From NCBI RefSeq assembly GCF_963576675.1, contig NC_088911.1:77157256-77221255 (forward strand): a DNA stretch of 64,000 bases, read 5' to 3'. This document shows, piece after piece, positions 19,998 to 32,055 of the stretch (position 1 is its first letter; each line of letters begins with the position of its first letter). This DNA comes from Euphorbia lathyris (lineage: Eukaryota; Streptophyta; Magnoliopsida; Malpighiales; Euphorbiaceae). Under the pieces are notes generated by a model. The model ran no database searches, was not told where the DNA came from, and saw nothing but the letters and a program-made list of their open reading frames with translations. The position numbers and the translations under genes are program-made.

Positions 19998-21015
19998 AGT
20001 GTTTAGCACTCATTTAGGGATACGGAGACCTTGTATACATCTTTTGCTTAAACTCTTGTAGTTTTGAATTTGTTTTTAGGCTTTGTGTAATTAAACTCTT
20101 CCATCTTGAGAGCTTGTTCGTCAATCCCGGCATTCCATTGAAGTTCCGCTCCACCTCCATACACCAAGCTCGAGAGCTCCACCATCCAAGTCCTAAGAGA
20201 CGGCTTTTGAGTTCGGTTAGCTAGTTCCGAGGGTGGATTCTTCCCTTACACTTGCTAATTAGCTTGATCTCATCCTATGTACTAGGCTTGGTTGTAATTC
20301 ATATTTACACTCCCCATATTTATAATTTATGATTCATAATCTTCTTTTCTATATATATGATTTGATGTTTGTTACTTGTTTTGATATTCATAATTGATTA
20401 TTGTGTAGGAAAACGCGATTTCCGACGCCATTCGGGCTATCTTTAGGGATTCATATAGGTGTTGCCTTACCGGAAGTGACAAACCGGAAACCGTAGGAAT
20501 TGACAAGCCACAGAACTTACGGGCCCTAATTTCTGGTCCCAAGCATTAGACACGCCTTGACTAGGAACCACGTAGTCTAAGTACCTCACGGGTCGGTTAC
20601 ACTATACGTAGTCGTCTTTGCAAGAGCAAAACATCAACCGTATATGCCTTAGGAGTCGTTATTTGTCATAGTTATAACTTATCGCCAACCATATCATTTC
20701 TTAGAGTTTAGTTATATAAATTTGTCTCACCCGTAGTTAGGAATAGTTTGTAGTTGGTTACCCCATCAACCCCAAAGTATTCACCGCTTAAATAACGTAT
20801 AAAACCGAGTCGTTTAATACTTGCAGTTATAAATACCGTGGATTCGATACCCGGTCCTAACCGGATTATTACTTGATACGACAGGGTACACTTGCCCCTA
20901 AGTAGTGATGTCTAGTAAAGGTAGAGCACTTAGAAAGATCACATCCATAGTCATAGCGCACTTATAATATACATTTTGTCGTAAAAAACACTACACTAGA
21001 CGAAACACGCTATTA

Positions 21016-23157
21016 ATAGCCTAGGATCTTCCCCGACGAAACGCCAAAAAAGCACTTCTTCGGGTTCAACCTTAGCTTGAATTCTGCGATTCGGGCCAAA
21101 AATTTCTCCAGTGCCACGAAATGCCCTTCTCTTGTATCTGACTTGACCATCATGTCATCCACATAAACCTCCACCTCCTTGTGTATCATATTGTGGAACA
21201 GTGCCGTAGCCATTCGTTGATAAGTTGCCCCAGCGTTTTTCAAACCAAACGGCATTACTCTATAGCAGTACGTCCCCCACTCAGTAGTGAACGAGGTCTT
21301 TGCTTTGTGCTTCTCGGCCATCTGAACCTGCATGTAGCCCATGAAACCATCCACATTTGTGTGTTAGATGCTAGATGCTGCACTGTCAATCAATACATCG
21401 ATGTGAGGCAACGCAAACTCATCTTTGGGGCAAGCCTTATTGAGATCTCTATAATCGACGCACATTCTCACTTTACCGTCCTTCTTCGCGATTGGCACTA
21501 CATTTGCGACCCAAGAAGGATAGTCGATTACTTCGATAAAACATGCCTCTAACTATTTCTTCACCTCTTTTCTGATCTTATCCGCCCATTCTAGCCTCAT
21601 GCGTCGGAGTTTTTGCTTTACGGGTTTAACATCGGGGTATGTCGGAATGCGGTGAGCTACGATGGATTTATCAATTCCTGGCATGTCTTCGTATGTCCAA
21701 GCAAACACTATTTCGTATTTTTTAATTATTCTCTCAAATTCTTTCCTCTCTTCAATAGTTAATTCTTGAGCAATTTGTATAAGTTTAGGATTTTCATCCG
21801 TGCCAAGATTGAAAGTTGACATTTCTATTGTATTGATTTCAAATGTAGGCATGTTATATGAATGAGAATGCATGGAATGATCAGAATCAACATCAAGCAA
21901 GTAAGCAAAATCAGAATTCATTTCATCGATAGTTTTGGCGAGTACATCATCAGATTCAAACAAAGCAGTAATACAACTGTCATCATCAGGGTTTTCGGGC
22001 TCCTCATAGGCCTTGGAGGTGTTTGGTTCATCCACCGCTCCCACGATTGCCCCAGTGGTGATAATTTGCTCCTCAGCATTCAGATCCAACATCATGATCT
22101 CCTCTATGAAGCAGCTTGCCTCTCCTTTGCCCCAGCTGGTGACATCGTTGAAGATCTCGAAGCCTGGCAGGATCTTTCCCTCAGTGCTAGTCCATGACTC
22201 GGAATTTCCCGAATAAAGCTTCCCCTGACCTTCGTTCACAAAATACTTCTTTAGGCCCACTTTCCCCTCACAGCCTTTGTTAGACGGACCTCCTAGCTCA
22301 TATCCCAATCCCTTTCGGGTGTTCTGACTTTTGAAATCCGGTGATTCTGGCAGCCCTTGATGGTGTGCACCCAATCCCATGCCGGGGATGAAACCCCCTT
22401 TCATCATCTTTATCACATCGGTGGTCATGCTAGACTCGTAGATCCCGAAAACTTGAAATCCGGAGAAAAGCTGAGGCTCGATCCCCAATGCAGCTACTGA
22501 GCTTAATTTCTCAGCTCTGATCGTCACTATTTCATCCTCGTAGGGAAACTTGATCATCTGGTGGAGCGTGGAGGGCACACCTCCTAGCTTATGGAACCAT
22601 GGGCGTCCCAACAACACAGCAAAAGTCACTAGTATATCCAGCACGGTGAACTGTGTTTCCTCCTCATGCGGCCCTACTTTCAGCTTAGCCTTAAAGACTC
22701 CCTCAATGTGCCTATGACTGTCATCATAGGCCCTGATCACGGTTTCCGAGGCAGTCAAATCTCCTATTTCCACTCCTAACTTGGACAAGAGCTTTAGTGG
22801 GCAAACATTAATGGCCGATCCATCATCGACCATCACACAACTAGTCTTCTTCCCGTTGATTTCAGCTCGGATATATAAAGGCTTGTTGTGAGCCTTCCCC
22901 TCCTCTGGTAGATCTTCATCGGTGAAGGTGATTTCAGTCCTCTTCCGGGCCATGATTGCCCCCACTAATGCCGCCGGCTCAGTATTGGTAGAAATGACCA
23001 AATTCTGCAGCTCTTTCATCAGATTCTCACGGTGGTACTTGGAATGACACAAGACTTCCCACACCGTAGACTTAGCTTGTGTTTTCTTCAACTGCTCAAG
23101 GACTTGATCATCGGGCTTGGGAGCCGATCCTTCTCCTACCTCTGTCTCAACCATGGG
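21016..23157 (-). pseudogene. Element B pol, proximal part: protease, G-patch-like region, RT start
   Basis: The long frame 21553-23157 holds an aspartic protease active site DDGSAINV (residues 113-120 of the frame). A glycine-rich GGFIPGMGLGAHHQG block (about 256-270) resembles the G-patch known after protease in these elements. The RT N-terminus follows. TAG at 21553-21555 and TAA at 21364-21366 interrupt RT. The last segment (to 21021) has the MPFGLKNAGATYQR block and catalytic YVDD. The frame is cut at 23157 by the LTR element at 23158-27341; the same frame continues as gag beyond 27346. Confidence 0.9.
23153..23157. repeat. Target-site duplication ATGGG (copy 2 at 27342-27346)
   Basis: ATGGG flanks both ends of the LTR element 23158-27341 exactly. 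Confidence 0.92.
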
Positions 23158-24857
23158 TGTCACACTCGACCCTAGACGACCTCAATCGGCATCGGACGTG
23201 AAATAGAAAGATCATAATCAATACTTAGGAGTCTCCAATTTAACCAAATATCATTATATTACAATTGCAATACCAAAGTTCTAACCATAATTCTAACCAT
23301 AAGCAGCCAACTTCCAAACCTCGCCTAAACGATCGGTAACCTTCTCTATATCCTTTACTTTCTCACCTAAAAACATTAAAACATTTAAAAACGTGAGACA
23401 AAATCTCAGTAAGAAACTATCAGCTATAAAAACCAACTTTACTTAACATAGCTACATATATATATTTATAAAAGGATTTAATCAAAACCTTATAAAATAT
23501 TGTTCAAAACTTAAGTTCATATAACTTTATATATATAATACATCTTATCAAAACAAATAAATGTTTCATCAAACCAATTCATAATCAATTAAATGTTTTA
23601 TCAAACCAACTTGTAATCAAATAAATGTTTTATCAAAATCAATCATAACCGAAAACATAATCCAAATGAACTTAAAACATTGTATCCATCCTCGAGTTTC
23701 TCCCCTGAAGTATCAATCCATAACCACATATATAATCGAGACGTCTCTTAACATTGCCTATCCCATATGGTCTTACCCAACACTTCGCTGCCATACCCAA
23801 TAGGTCTTCAGACTGTGTACACAGGCCATGTCCCTCACTGAACATGGTCTTCAAATATAAAACCACCGATCCGGATAACTCTCGATGGATATAAAATCAT
23901 AAAATCATAACGTACTCAAATATCCTTTCACAATCAAATTCCAAACTATTTCATAACCATAAATCATTTGGCTTCAATTAGCCCTTTTGTATCATAAAAA
24001 TCATACTTGGACTTCAATCCAAAATAATAACAATAATAACCGCAACCGATTTCTCAATCCAAAAACAATTCGTAATAAATCATCAAATTCATTTTGTTCA
24101 ATATAGATATATATTGAAACCAAAAACATATATGTATATATGTAAATCAACCAAATTAAGCCTTAAATCAATATAATCAAGTAAAATCTAAAATTCATAT
24201 AGAAGCCTAATCAATAGCTTCATTTGAACCGTAATTTCACAATAAAAAGCAAAATCATGAAAAACCCTAATTTTACAAAATTCCTGCATAACCTTAAAAT
24301 ATCAATTTCTGAAAAATCTTTGATATATATTTATCTATATACATAAAACTCAAAATATAGTTGATAGTTACTTACCTTGGCTACTAATTGACCCGATCGA
24401 TTCTTCTTTAAATTCTATCTAAGATGTTTTCCCTCCAAACGTTTCCAAAACTCAAAAACTCTTCGGTTAGGACTTAGAACTATGCATAAGGATGCTATGG
24501 TTCCAATTTTGAGTGATTCGGACGGTCGAATCTCCGTAAATCAAAGAAACGGTGGAGAAACGGTTCAGAGAAAAATGATGATAAGAATGAAAAGAAAGAA
24601 AAAGAAAAGAAAATAATATAGATGATGATGATCGAACATCTCTGGAAGATTTTAGAAAAATTTAGTAAATATCACGTTTGATCCTTCATCTTTCTATAAT
24701 CTTTTAAAAATTATTCTAAACTTTTAATTTACACCTAAAACCATCGAATTAACTCCAAACTTTTCCTATAGCACCAAATAAAAATCACCCACCTAGTAAT
24801 TATAATATATATTACTATCAAGGTATAAATTCTAAAAATTTAGACACGGATGTGACA
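23158..24857 (-). mobile_element. 3' LTR of the nested non-coding element (1,700 bp)
   Basis: Full-length LTR. Its first 450 bases (23158-23610) and last 90 bases match 26810-27341 almost exactly. Confidence 0.9.
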
Positions 24858-24871
24858 ATTATCCCCACCTT
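24858..24871 (-). promoter_or_regulatory. Polypurine tract of the nested element
   Basis: AAGGTGGGGATAAT on the minus strand directly before TGTCACA. Confidence 0.8.
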
Positions 24872-26794
24872 AAAAAATTTCGTCCACGAAATTCATATTC
24901 TCTAATCTATCTTAATTTTCTTCCGAAACCATGATTCCTCATAATCATCATAAGACCACAAATTCTAATGTTCCTTCCAAACTTTTAATCATCATTTATC
25001 CATATCCACATCACTATAACAATTATTTATACATAACTCTTAGTAACTCTAAACTTCAACCTAGTCAATTCCATCACCAATAAATCCACAATAAAACTTC
25101 AAATATCATATATTCAATTTTATATGATATGATACACTTTATATTCGTATTTTCCTAACATACACCAAATCTTACTTTAATAAATTTAAATTACAATTGA
25201 TTCCATCAATTGCATATATATCCAATATATTTCACATATCTCCAAGTTCTACATACTTCAAAAATATCACTTTTGAACCGCTAATATGTATGATATTATT
25301 AAACTTCAAATACTTCGAATCAATGATTTGCATCAGCATATAATCTTACTTCATCATAATAATAATAATACTTATATCTATAATTTTTCACTCCAATCAT
25401 TATTTATATTATAATCGTCAATCATTAGCATCAACATCACTATCACTCTTATAAGAGTCATTTCATAAACTCTTAAGATCAACATCACTCTTATAATTCT
25501 CCATTTAACTCCTTAAAATCAATTAAGCTAATATGCTATTTTTTTTTCTTATAATCACCACTATATATACCATCAATCCAACCAAATAAACTTCAATCGT
25601 TTCTTCAAACTATATAATCAAGAAATATAAAGTACCTAAATTACGACAATCAATGTTTTTTTTTCTGTCTTCTCCAAACTCCAAATAATATCTTTACACC
25701 CATAAAAGTCAATAAATCTATAATATCATTCGATTTTCTTATTTGACCTATAAACACTCAATTTGATCCTTATATAAACTTAAACCATAATCACACAAAC
25801 TTCAACTAAAAATAACTTATATTAACAATATATGTACTACAAAATTTCAATTATCAACATATATATCTTCTTATTTCATATTTATCTCTTAATTTCCTAC
25901 CACAAACTGTGCTTAAGATCAGAAAAATTTATCCTCAAAATTCATATCTTAATTATTTCCTCAAACACTATTTAAGTTACCAAATTTTCATATGTAATCA
26001 TCAAATCATGAACCTTCCTTAGGTGTCAAATGTTATGTTGTACCTGGTCGTTTAAATCAGATCTCTACCTCCAAAATAATTAAGTGAAATCTCCACATTT
26101 TCGCTTTCTTAATCACATATATATTAACTCCAAAACTCATCATATCATTTCAATGTCTCCTAACCTTACTTCACATCTGAGATACGTATATTTTTCAGCC
26201 AACTATTAAACTCTCAAATATCAATTCCAAGTCATACTAAGGAGAAAAATCAAAACAAAAACCAAATTCTGGTTTAAAGCGAAAATGACCTACATATTCC
26301 GTTTATAGCCTAACTTCTTCATACAGAGTCCGAATAAGACGATTCAGAAACCCCTGGAAACGTAAGATAAAAATAAAGAACTTTCATTTAGGACTCCATG
26401 ACAGATTCGGCCTATATCTAGTCTAAAAATGCATCACAAGATTTAGGTACGAATCTGATTTTGCAGCAGCACCTATATAGACAATTCTCTATATCTCTAG
26501 CTCAAAGTTATGACTTACTCATAACCCATATCACCAAAATTTCATACACCTAGATATTGCTAACCATCAAATCTCATTTCTACTCCTCATTAGCTAATTA
26601 CTCAATCCTCGAAAAATTCCAAATTATTTCTTAGCTTTCACCAAATATCCATATTCCTTAATTACTATCGATTATTTCTTAGCTATCACCAAATATTCAT
26701 ATTCCTCAATTACTATCAATTATTTCTTAGGTAGTACCAAATATCGATATTCTTCAATTACTATCAATCTTAGGTCCGAAGAATTTAATCTAGA
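24872..26794. other. Internal region of the nested element, no coding capacity
   Basis: AT-rich, stops in all frames. Contains imperfect direct repeats around TTAATTACTATCAATTATTT at 26650-26770. Otherwise nothing recognised. Confidence 0.7.
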
Positions 26795-26806
26795 GCTCTG
26801 ATACCA
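26795..26806 (-). promoter_or_regulatory. Primer binding site, initiator tRNA-Met type
   Basis: TGGTATCAGAGC on the minus strand, three bases inside the 5' LTR. This is the standard plant match to the 3' end of initiator tRNA-Met. Confidence 0.9.
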
Positions 26807-26809
26807 AAC

Positions 26810-27341
26810 TGTCACACCCGACCTTAGACGACCTCAATCGGCATCGGACGTGAAATAGAAAGATCATAATCAATACTTAGGAGTCTCCAATTTAACCAAA
26901 TATCATTATATTACAATTGCAATACCAAAGTTCTAACCATAATTCTAACCATAAGCAGCCAACTTCCAAACCTCGCCTAACCGATCGGTAACCTTCTCTA
27001 TATCCTTTACTTTCTCACCTAAAAACATTAAAACATTTAAAAACGTGAGACAAAATCTCAGTAAGAAACTATCAGCTATAAAAACCAACTTTACTTAACA
27101 TAGCTACATATATACATTTATAAAAGGATTTAATCAAAACCTTATAAAATATTGTTCAAAACTTAAGTTCATATAACTTTATATATATAATACATCTTAT
27201 CAAAACAAATAAACGTTTCATCAAACCAATTCATAATCAATTAAATGTTTTATCAAACCAAATAAAAATCGCCCACCTAGTAATTATAATATATATTACT
27301 ATCAAGGTATAAATTCTAGAAATTTAGACACGTATGTGACA
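26810..27341 (-). mobile_element. 5' LTR of the nested element, internally deleted (532 bp)
   Basis: Relative to the other LTR about 1.17 kb is missing. The junction lies at ACCAA, present at both edges of the lost segment, so a microhomology deletion is likely. Confidence 0.9.
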
Positions 27342-29617
27342 ATGGGTGCCTTCCCCTCGGCTACTCGCCCTGATCTTGTAATGACAGCAATTTCCGGCTC
27401 GTCATCAGATTCGTCCCAAATATTGATAGGAATTCTCTGCTCGGCATCCTCCTCCTCTGAAGAACTTCCCCAAATATCCACGACCATCAATTCCATCGCA
27501 TGAGGGACATTCAGATTAATATAGGAGGGGTCTGACGATCCATACAACGCCCAACCTATCAGCTCGTCATAATTCCTTAGGAACACCCTGTTCATTCTTC
27601 TAGCCACAAGCGGAATAGCACACTTTTGGATGCACATGAGTTGCTCCTGATCGCTCAAGGTGACCCGACATGAGGCATACTTGAACCTCCATCTTCTCGC
27701 GTATTCCACGAACGCTTCCTCGGGAAACTGTTTGATCCTTTCCAAATCTTCCAACGACCCTGTCCACGGAATGTATATCTCATATCTCTGTACAAAGGTC
27801 TCCATGAGGGATCCCCAGTCCCCATTTGTCTTCCCCGAGAGCATTCGGCACCATATCAAAGCTTCCCTCGTAAGTGTCTTTGGAAAGTGTTGGATCAATT
27901 CACTTCGATAGAGTCCCGCATCAAACATGTGGGTCCGGAAATGGTTTACGTGGTCGATGGGGTTCTCATCTCCCTTGTACTTAACCATGGTTAATACCGC
28001 CTCCGGTGTCTCCTCATCGGGTGACTCAGGCATTTCCTCTGGGCGTCCCCATGCAGTGTACTTCTTGATGAACCTCTTAGTCATTTCTGCCCAATCCATT
28101 TTAACGTGCATTGGAAGTGACATGTACCATACCAGTGACTCTCCTGCCAATGAGTTGCAAAACAAGCTCGTAATCTCCTCCTCTTTGAAGCCTAGAGGAC
28201 CTATAGCCGACAGATAAAAATGCAGGTGCTCTATGGGGTCCTTCCCTTCATTATACTTACTAACAGCAGGTAGCGGGCGCCTGATAGGCCCAATTTGCAT
28301 CGCGCTATGTTTCGCCACCCGTGCTTTGGCTCTTCTATACTCCATTAAAAACAAGCTTGACATCAGTGACCAATCATGCTTAGTCAAGTCAGGTAGCGAT
28401 TGAAACCACTCCAAAGGTTCGCCCACCAGCGAAAGATAGAACCATGGAGCGACTTCTTCTACTTTGTATGGCTCCCCAAACATAGCACATACGTATCCAT
28501 ACAAATGAGCTTCGGGGTCTTCTACCCCACTGAACAATTTCAACACAGGCATGATCTTCCGAGATGATACTTCCTCGGTTTCCCTAGTTTTATTTCTATC
28601 ATCCATCACCTCTTCCGTTGGCTCTTCCTCCAAAACAGACACGTACAAACCATTTCCCACATTCCTCTTCTCATCGGAGTCCAACAACTCCTCCTCATCT
28701 TCCTCGAAGGATTCCATCACTATACTCTCTTTAAGCCCTGATCCGATCATGCTCACCCTATGATTAGGTAGTGGATTATGCCTAGTGGAAGGGTTTGCCG
28801 ACGATGGATCAGCTATCTTCTTTTCCTCAATCAAATCCTGAATCTCGTGCTTCAACCTCTCACAGGTCTCGATAGTATGCTCGTAGTTACTATGAAACTC
28901 GCAATACCCTCTAGCTTGCATCTGCGGAGTAGGCAGCGCCTTGTTATACGGAGTGAGGGCTTTCAACAATCCCTTTTTCTGCAATCGTTCGAAAACTTTT
29001 GTGTAAGTTTGATCAAACTTGGTGAACTGCCTCTTCTCGATAGCATTAAGTTCAAGCACTTTTACTGCGGCAGATTCTGTACTCGCACTTGGCCCTCCGA
29101 CACTATATCCAGACTTTGTCCACTTAGTATAAGCTTTCTTCGGCTCTCCATCCCCCTCGACTGTCAAGGCGCATCTGTACATCTGATTAAAATCGGTGAA
29201 AGGCATATACCGCAGCTCATTCTTAATATACGGCAAAGTGTTGCCAATTACCATTCGGATCTGATCCTGCTCAAGCGGTTTCTGTTTCATAACTGCTGCC
29301 TTGGCTCTCCACCTCCTCACAAAATCGGATAAGGATTCCCCAGCCTGCTGCTTAGTACTCTCCAGCTCCTTCAGAGTAACCTCAAGCATAGTGTTGAAAC
29401 TATATTGAGCGATGAATGACTTCGCCAACTCCTTCCATTCTCTCTTCGTCACCAATGGTAACGCATGAAACCACACGAGGGCAGCCCCCTCCAGGTAAGT
29501 ATTGAACAGTCCAAGAACTTGTTCCTCGGTCAAGATCATGTGTTTCATCACGGCAACATACTGATTCATGTGAGCGGTAGGATCCCCAGTTCCGTCGAAC
29601 TTCTTCATGTCAGGGAG
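27342..29617 (-). pseudogene. Element B gag with four tandem capsid-like repeats
   Basis: A 768-residue frame (its last 12-14 residues are read from the nested LTR). Four segments repeat the pattern [K]-F/Y-x-G-x-x-D-P ... W ... W ... Y: residues 3-69, 357-424, 451-517 and 543-609. Spacing is identical in all four: P to first W 36, W to W 12, W to Y 11 (anchors P10/365/458/550, W46/401/494/586, Y69/424/517/609). Repeats 1 and 4 also keep a second half with an RRW motif 31 residues after the Tyr (W100, W640). Repeats 2 and 3 lack that half. A CX2HX4HX4C knuckle (236-249) separates repeats 1 and 2. Acidic linkers lie at 300-335 and 715-740. TGA at 29615-29617 blocks the link to the upstream part. 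Confidence 0.88.
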
Positions 29618-30133
29618 TCAGAATTTCAAAGGAAAAGTAGTTGCCGATAAGCAGTTCTTCAAGTTATAAAAATCCTGACTCCCAGAGCTTCCTCCGTGCA
29701 AATCCTGCACCTCCTGAGTGATGTGTTGCTTCCACTCCTCTTCCTTAGCTTTCTCCTTCTCAAGCTGTTTCTGGATGTAATCCTGATAGTCATCCTTATT
29801 CCCGAAGCGGGGACCAGTGTTCACATCATTCTCAGCGTGCTTACTACCACTCTTGTTATCCTTCAACGCTAGCTCAGCTAGCTAGGCCAAAATCGCGGCT
29901 AACTGATCATTAATGTTGTTCATAGAATTCTCCAATTTAGCCACCTTTTCGTTGGTTGCAGACATACTGACCGAAGACTGAATAGACTCGGACGAAGATG
30001 ATTCAGAAGCCACAACTACCGACTGCGATGGTTCGGAACTGACAATCTGTAACTGGTCGAACTGTCTGACTAGCCGACTACTTTCACGGAACCACAACCG
30101 CTTAATGATGACGTCTGCACGAGCGATACCCAT
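29618..30133 (-). pseudogene. Element B gag N-terminal region
   Basis: Starts at ATG 30131-30133 (MGIARADVII). It is Ser/Gln-rich, with a short coiled-coil-like KLENSMNNINDQLA stretch. TAG at 29882-29884 interrupts it; the frame continues KDNKSGSK to FPLKF before the TGA at 29615. The same frame carries on into the capsid-like repeats, so this was the start of one gag protein. Confidence 0.75.
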
Positions 30134-32037
30134 TAGTATGTGTGCATGATTTTATATGCATGAGTCGTGGTGTGCGCGTTTATTATTTACGGATATATAA
30201 GATAAGAAGAACAAACGTCAGTCTAATTACACGTATCACAACATCTCTCTTCCATCCTTATTCCTCCACCCACTCGACGGTCCAAGTCTCTTTCCTAGGA
30301 TTTTGGTTTGGGGCTCACATTGCAGTCCAGGGGATGCATGATGACGTCGATTATTGCGGAAAAATAGATCATTCATCAAACAATACAATTCGTTTTAACG
30401 TATCAGCGTTCAGTGACTAAGATATCGACCAAATTGGATTGTCCTATTGAATAACTCGTCTTTCGTTATTTCGCGAGATGCATTAGTTCGGGTTTTGACA
30501 CCTTTTGAGCGTATCTCGGATTCAGGCATGGTACGAGTTATTCTTTCGGTTCAATCATTCGTTATTGACAATGATTCATTCCCTTTTATTCGCGTGGGTT
30601 CGTGTCTCAATTTTTGGATTACGATGGGATCTTTTGGATCTATCGAGAGACACAACCACGTGTTTGTTTAGTGATGATATCACTTTTGGATTTTATTTTA
30701 GGGAACGGACTCATCGCGTAACAGGTTTGTTTCTAGCGTCAAAGTCCGCTTGCTCGTTTTGGCTACGTGAAAAGACGGCGATTCTTATTCGAGCGTACGA
30801 TAATCTTTCGGCTAGTAACAACCCTTTATTTCTTCCAATTTATGGGATATACCATCCTAGCGTGATTATGGAAAATCAACGTTTCGTTTAATCGCATGCT
30901 TATTCGAAGCAGGGATATTACCGTTCTTTTCATTTAGGCACGAGTTAAGTAAACACGCAAATCGGACCATATTTCTTGTAGTTTTGGTAACGGTCGAAAT
31001 GATCGAGCCATTAGTCAAATCCACAGTCTCGTCCATATGGTGCAATTATGCGGTTCTTTATCTTAATTCGGCTTCATGATTTTTAAGCGGCGTATATACC
31101 AGTTCGAGGCACGTATTTAACGACATTGGTTCATTTTCTTTAACTACTCTTGGGATTGACATATATCGTAGACACGGAATGATTTTGGTTGTTTTTATTT
31201 TCTTTTATTCTTTAGTCACTTTTGCTGATACGTCCATTTCTCCTTAGAATAATGCAAGGTGTAACGTAAGAGCCCGTTTTTTATTCGAAAGGGATGGGTC
31301 ACGTTTGCGAAACTCTTTACGTTACAATGGGGTCGTTCAAAACAGAAATGTTCTTCGTTTTCGTTTTGTCATAATATCGCTTTATCCCAACGTATTTAAA
31401 GAATGTGAATAACGATCATCGTTAATATAGTCTTTTGAATCGAGATATAACCATCCTTAATACCAAACCTACTTGTACTAATACGTGCTTACGTCACAAC
31501 GTGTTTCCTGAACATGTGCCTTCTTCGGGACACGGAAAGGGACCAGGCGGGTCGCACAAGTTCATTCATACGAAATGACTAAGTCGTCTTTAGTTCGAAT
31601 CGTTTCGATGTTTTGGGGTAGTTTGTATATCGGTTTAAGAGTATATATGAACGTATCGTTTCATTTTCTTTACGTATTTCAGGATTAGACACGTATCATG
31701 GCAATTTGAAAACACGAATCATTTATCACACAAAAAATAGTAACGGGTAATCCTATGGCAACTTCTAAGGCTACTATATGCTGACACGGCTGATCGCGGG
31801 ACCTCACAGGACCGCACAAATTCACCCCTAACGAATGGATGGGGACCCTTTGGCGCCTTACTGCAAGGGGGAACTTACACTAGCCTCTTTCGAGCGACGA
31901 ATGGACTCTCAATAGAGATTTCGTGGAAATTACCCAAAAGGTTTGCAATAATGCTTATGAATGCATACGAAAAGAAATCATTCGATCCGTCCCCGTTATG
32001 GGCTTAATACACGCCTTCCAGAATCAAATTTCTCGCT
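30134..32037 (-). other. Element B 5' leader, about 1.9 kb, no supported ORF
   Basis: Lies between the primer binding site and gag. Frames on either strand are short and show no recognisable family. Some Tat elements have an extra ORF here; none is visible. Confidence 0.7.
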
Positions 32038-32055
32038 TCCCCAGCAGAGTCGCCA
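32038..32055 (-). promoter_or_regulatory. Primer binding site of element B
   Basis: TGGCGACTCTGCTGGGGA on the minus strand, two bases after the LTR end. Position and TGG start fit a tRNA 3' end. Tat/Ogre elements are reported to use tRNA-Arg; I cannot confirm the tRNA here. Confidence 0.8.

Larger units (their letters stand above)
19200..21015 (+). mobile_element. Solo LTR, Athila-type, 1,816 bp
   Basis: Similar along its length to the Athila LTR at 54512-56304, in opposite orientation. Shared blocks include CTTTTAGCGTGATTTACGG and GGGGCAAGTGTACC (reverse). It begins TAATAGGGG and ends CTATTA where the Athila LTR has TGATAGGGG and CCATCA, so the usual TG..CA ends are altered. There is no internal region. 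The 5-bp duplication shows it arose by LTR-LTR recombination after insertion into element B. Confidence 0.9.
23158..27341 (-). mobile_element. Non-coding LTR retrotransposon (LARD-like, Del/Tekay-like ends) nested in element B
   Basis: Ends TGTCACA and TGTGACA form a 7-bp inverted repeat, flanked by ATGGG. The primer binding site next to the right LTR and the polypurine tract next to the left LTR place it on the minus strand. The internal 24858-26809 region has no frame over about 60 residues and is AT-rich, so it depends on proteins supplied in trans. The AAGGTGGGGATAAT tract next to a tRNA-Met site suggests a Del/Tekay-type parent (inference). Confidence 0.9.

Noticed and set aside
30447..30891. 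Possible extra gene on + in the element B leader
   Set aside because: Overlapping short frames, no recognised motif or splice pattern, and no counterpart in the other Tat copy within the window.
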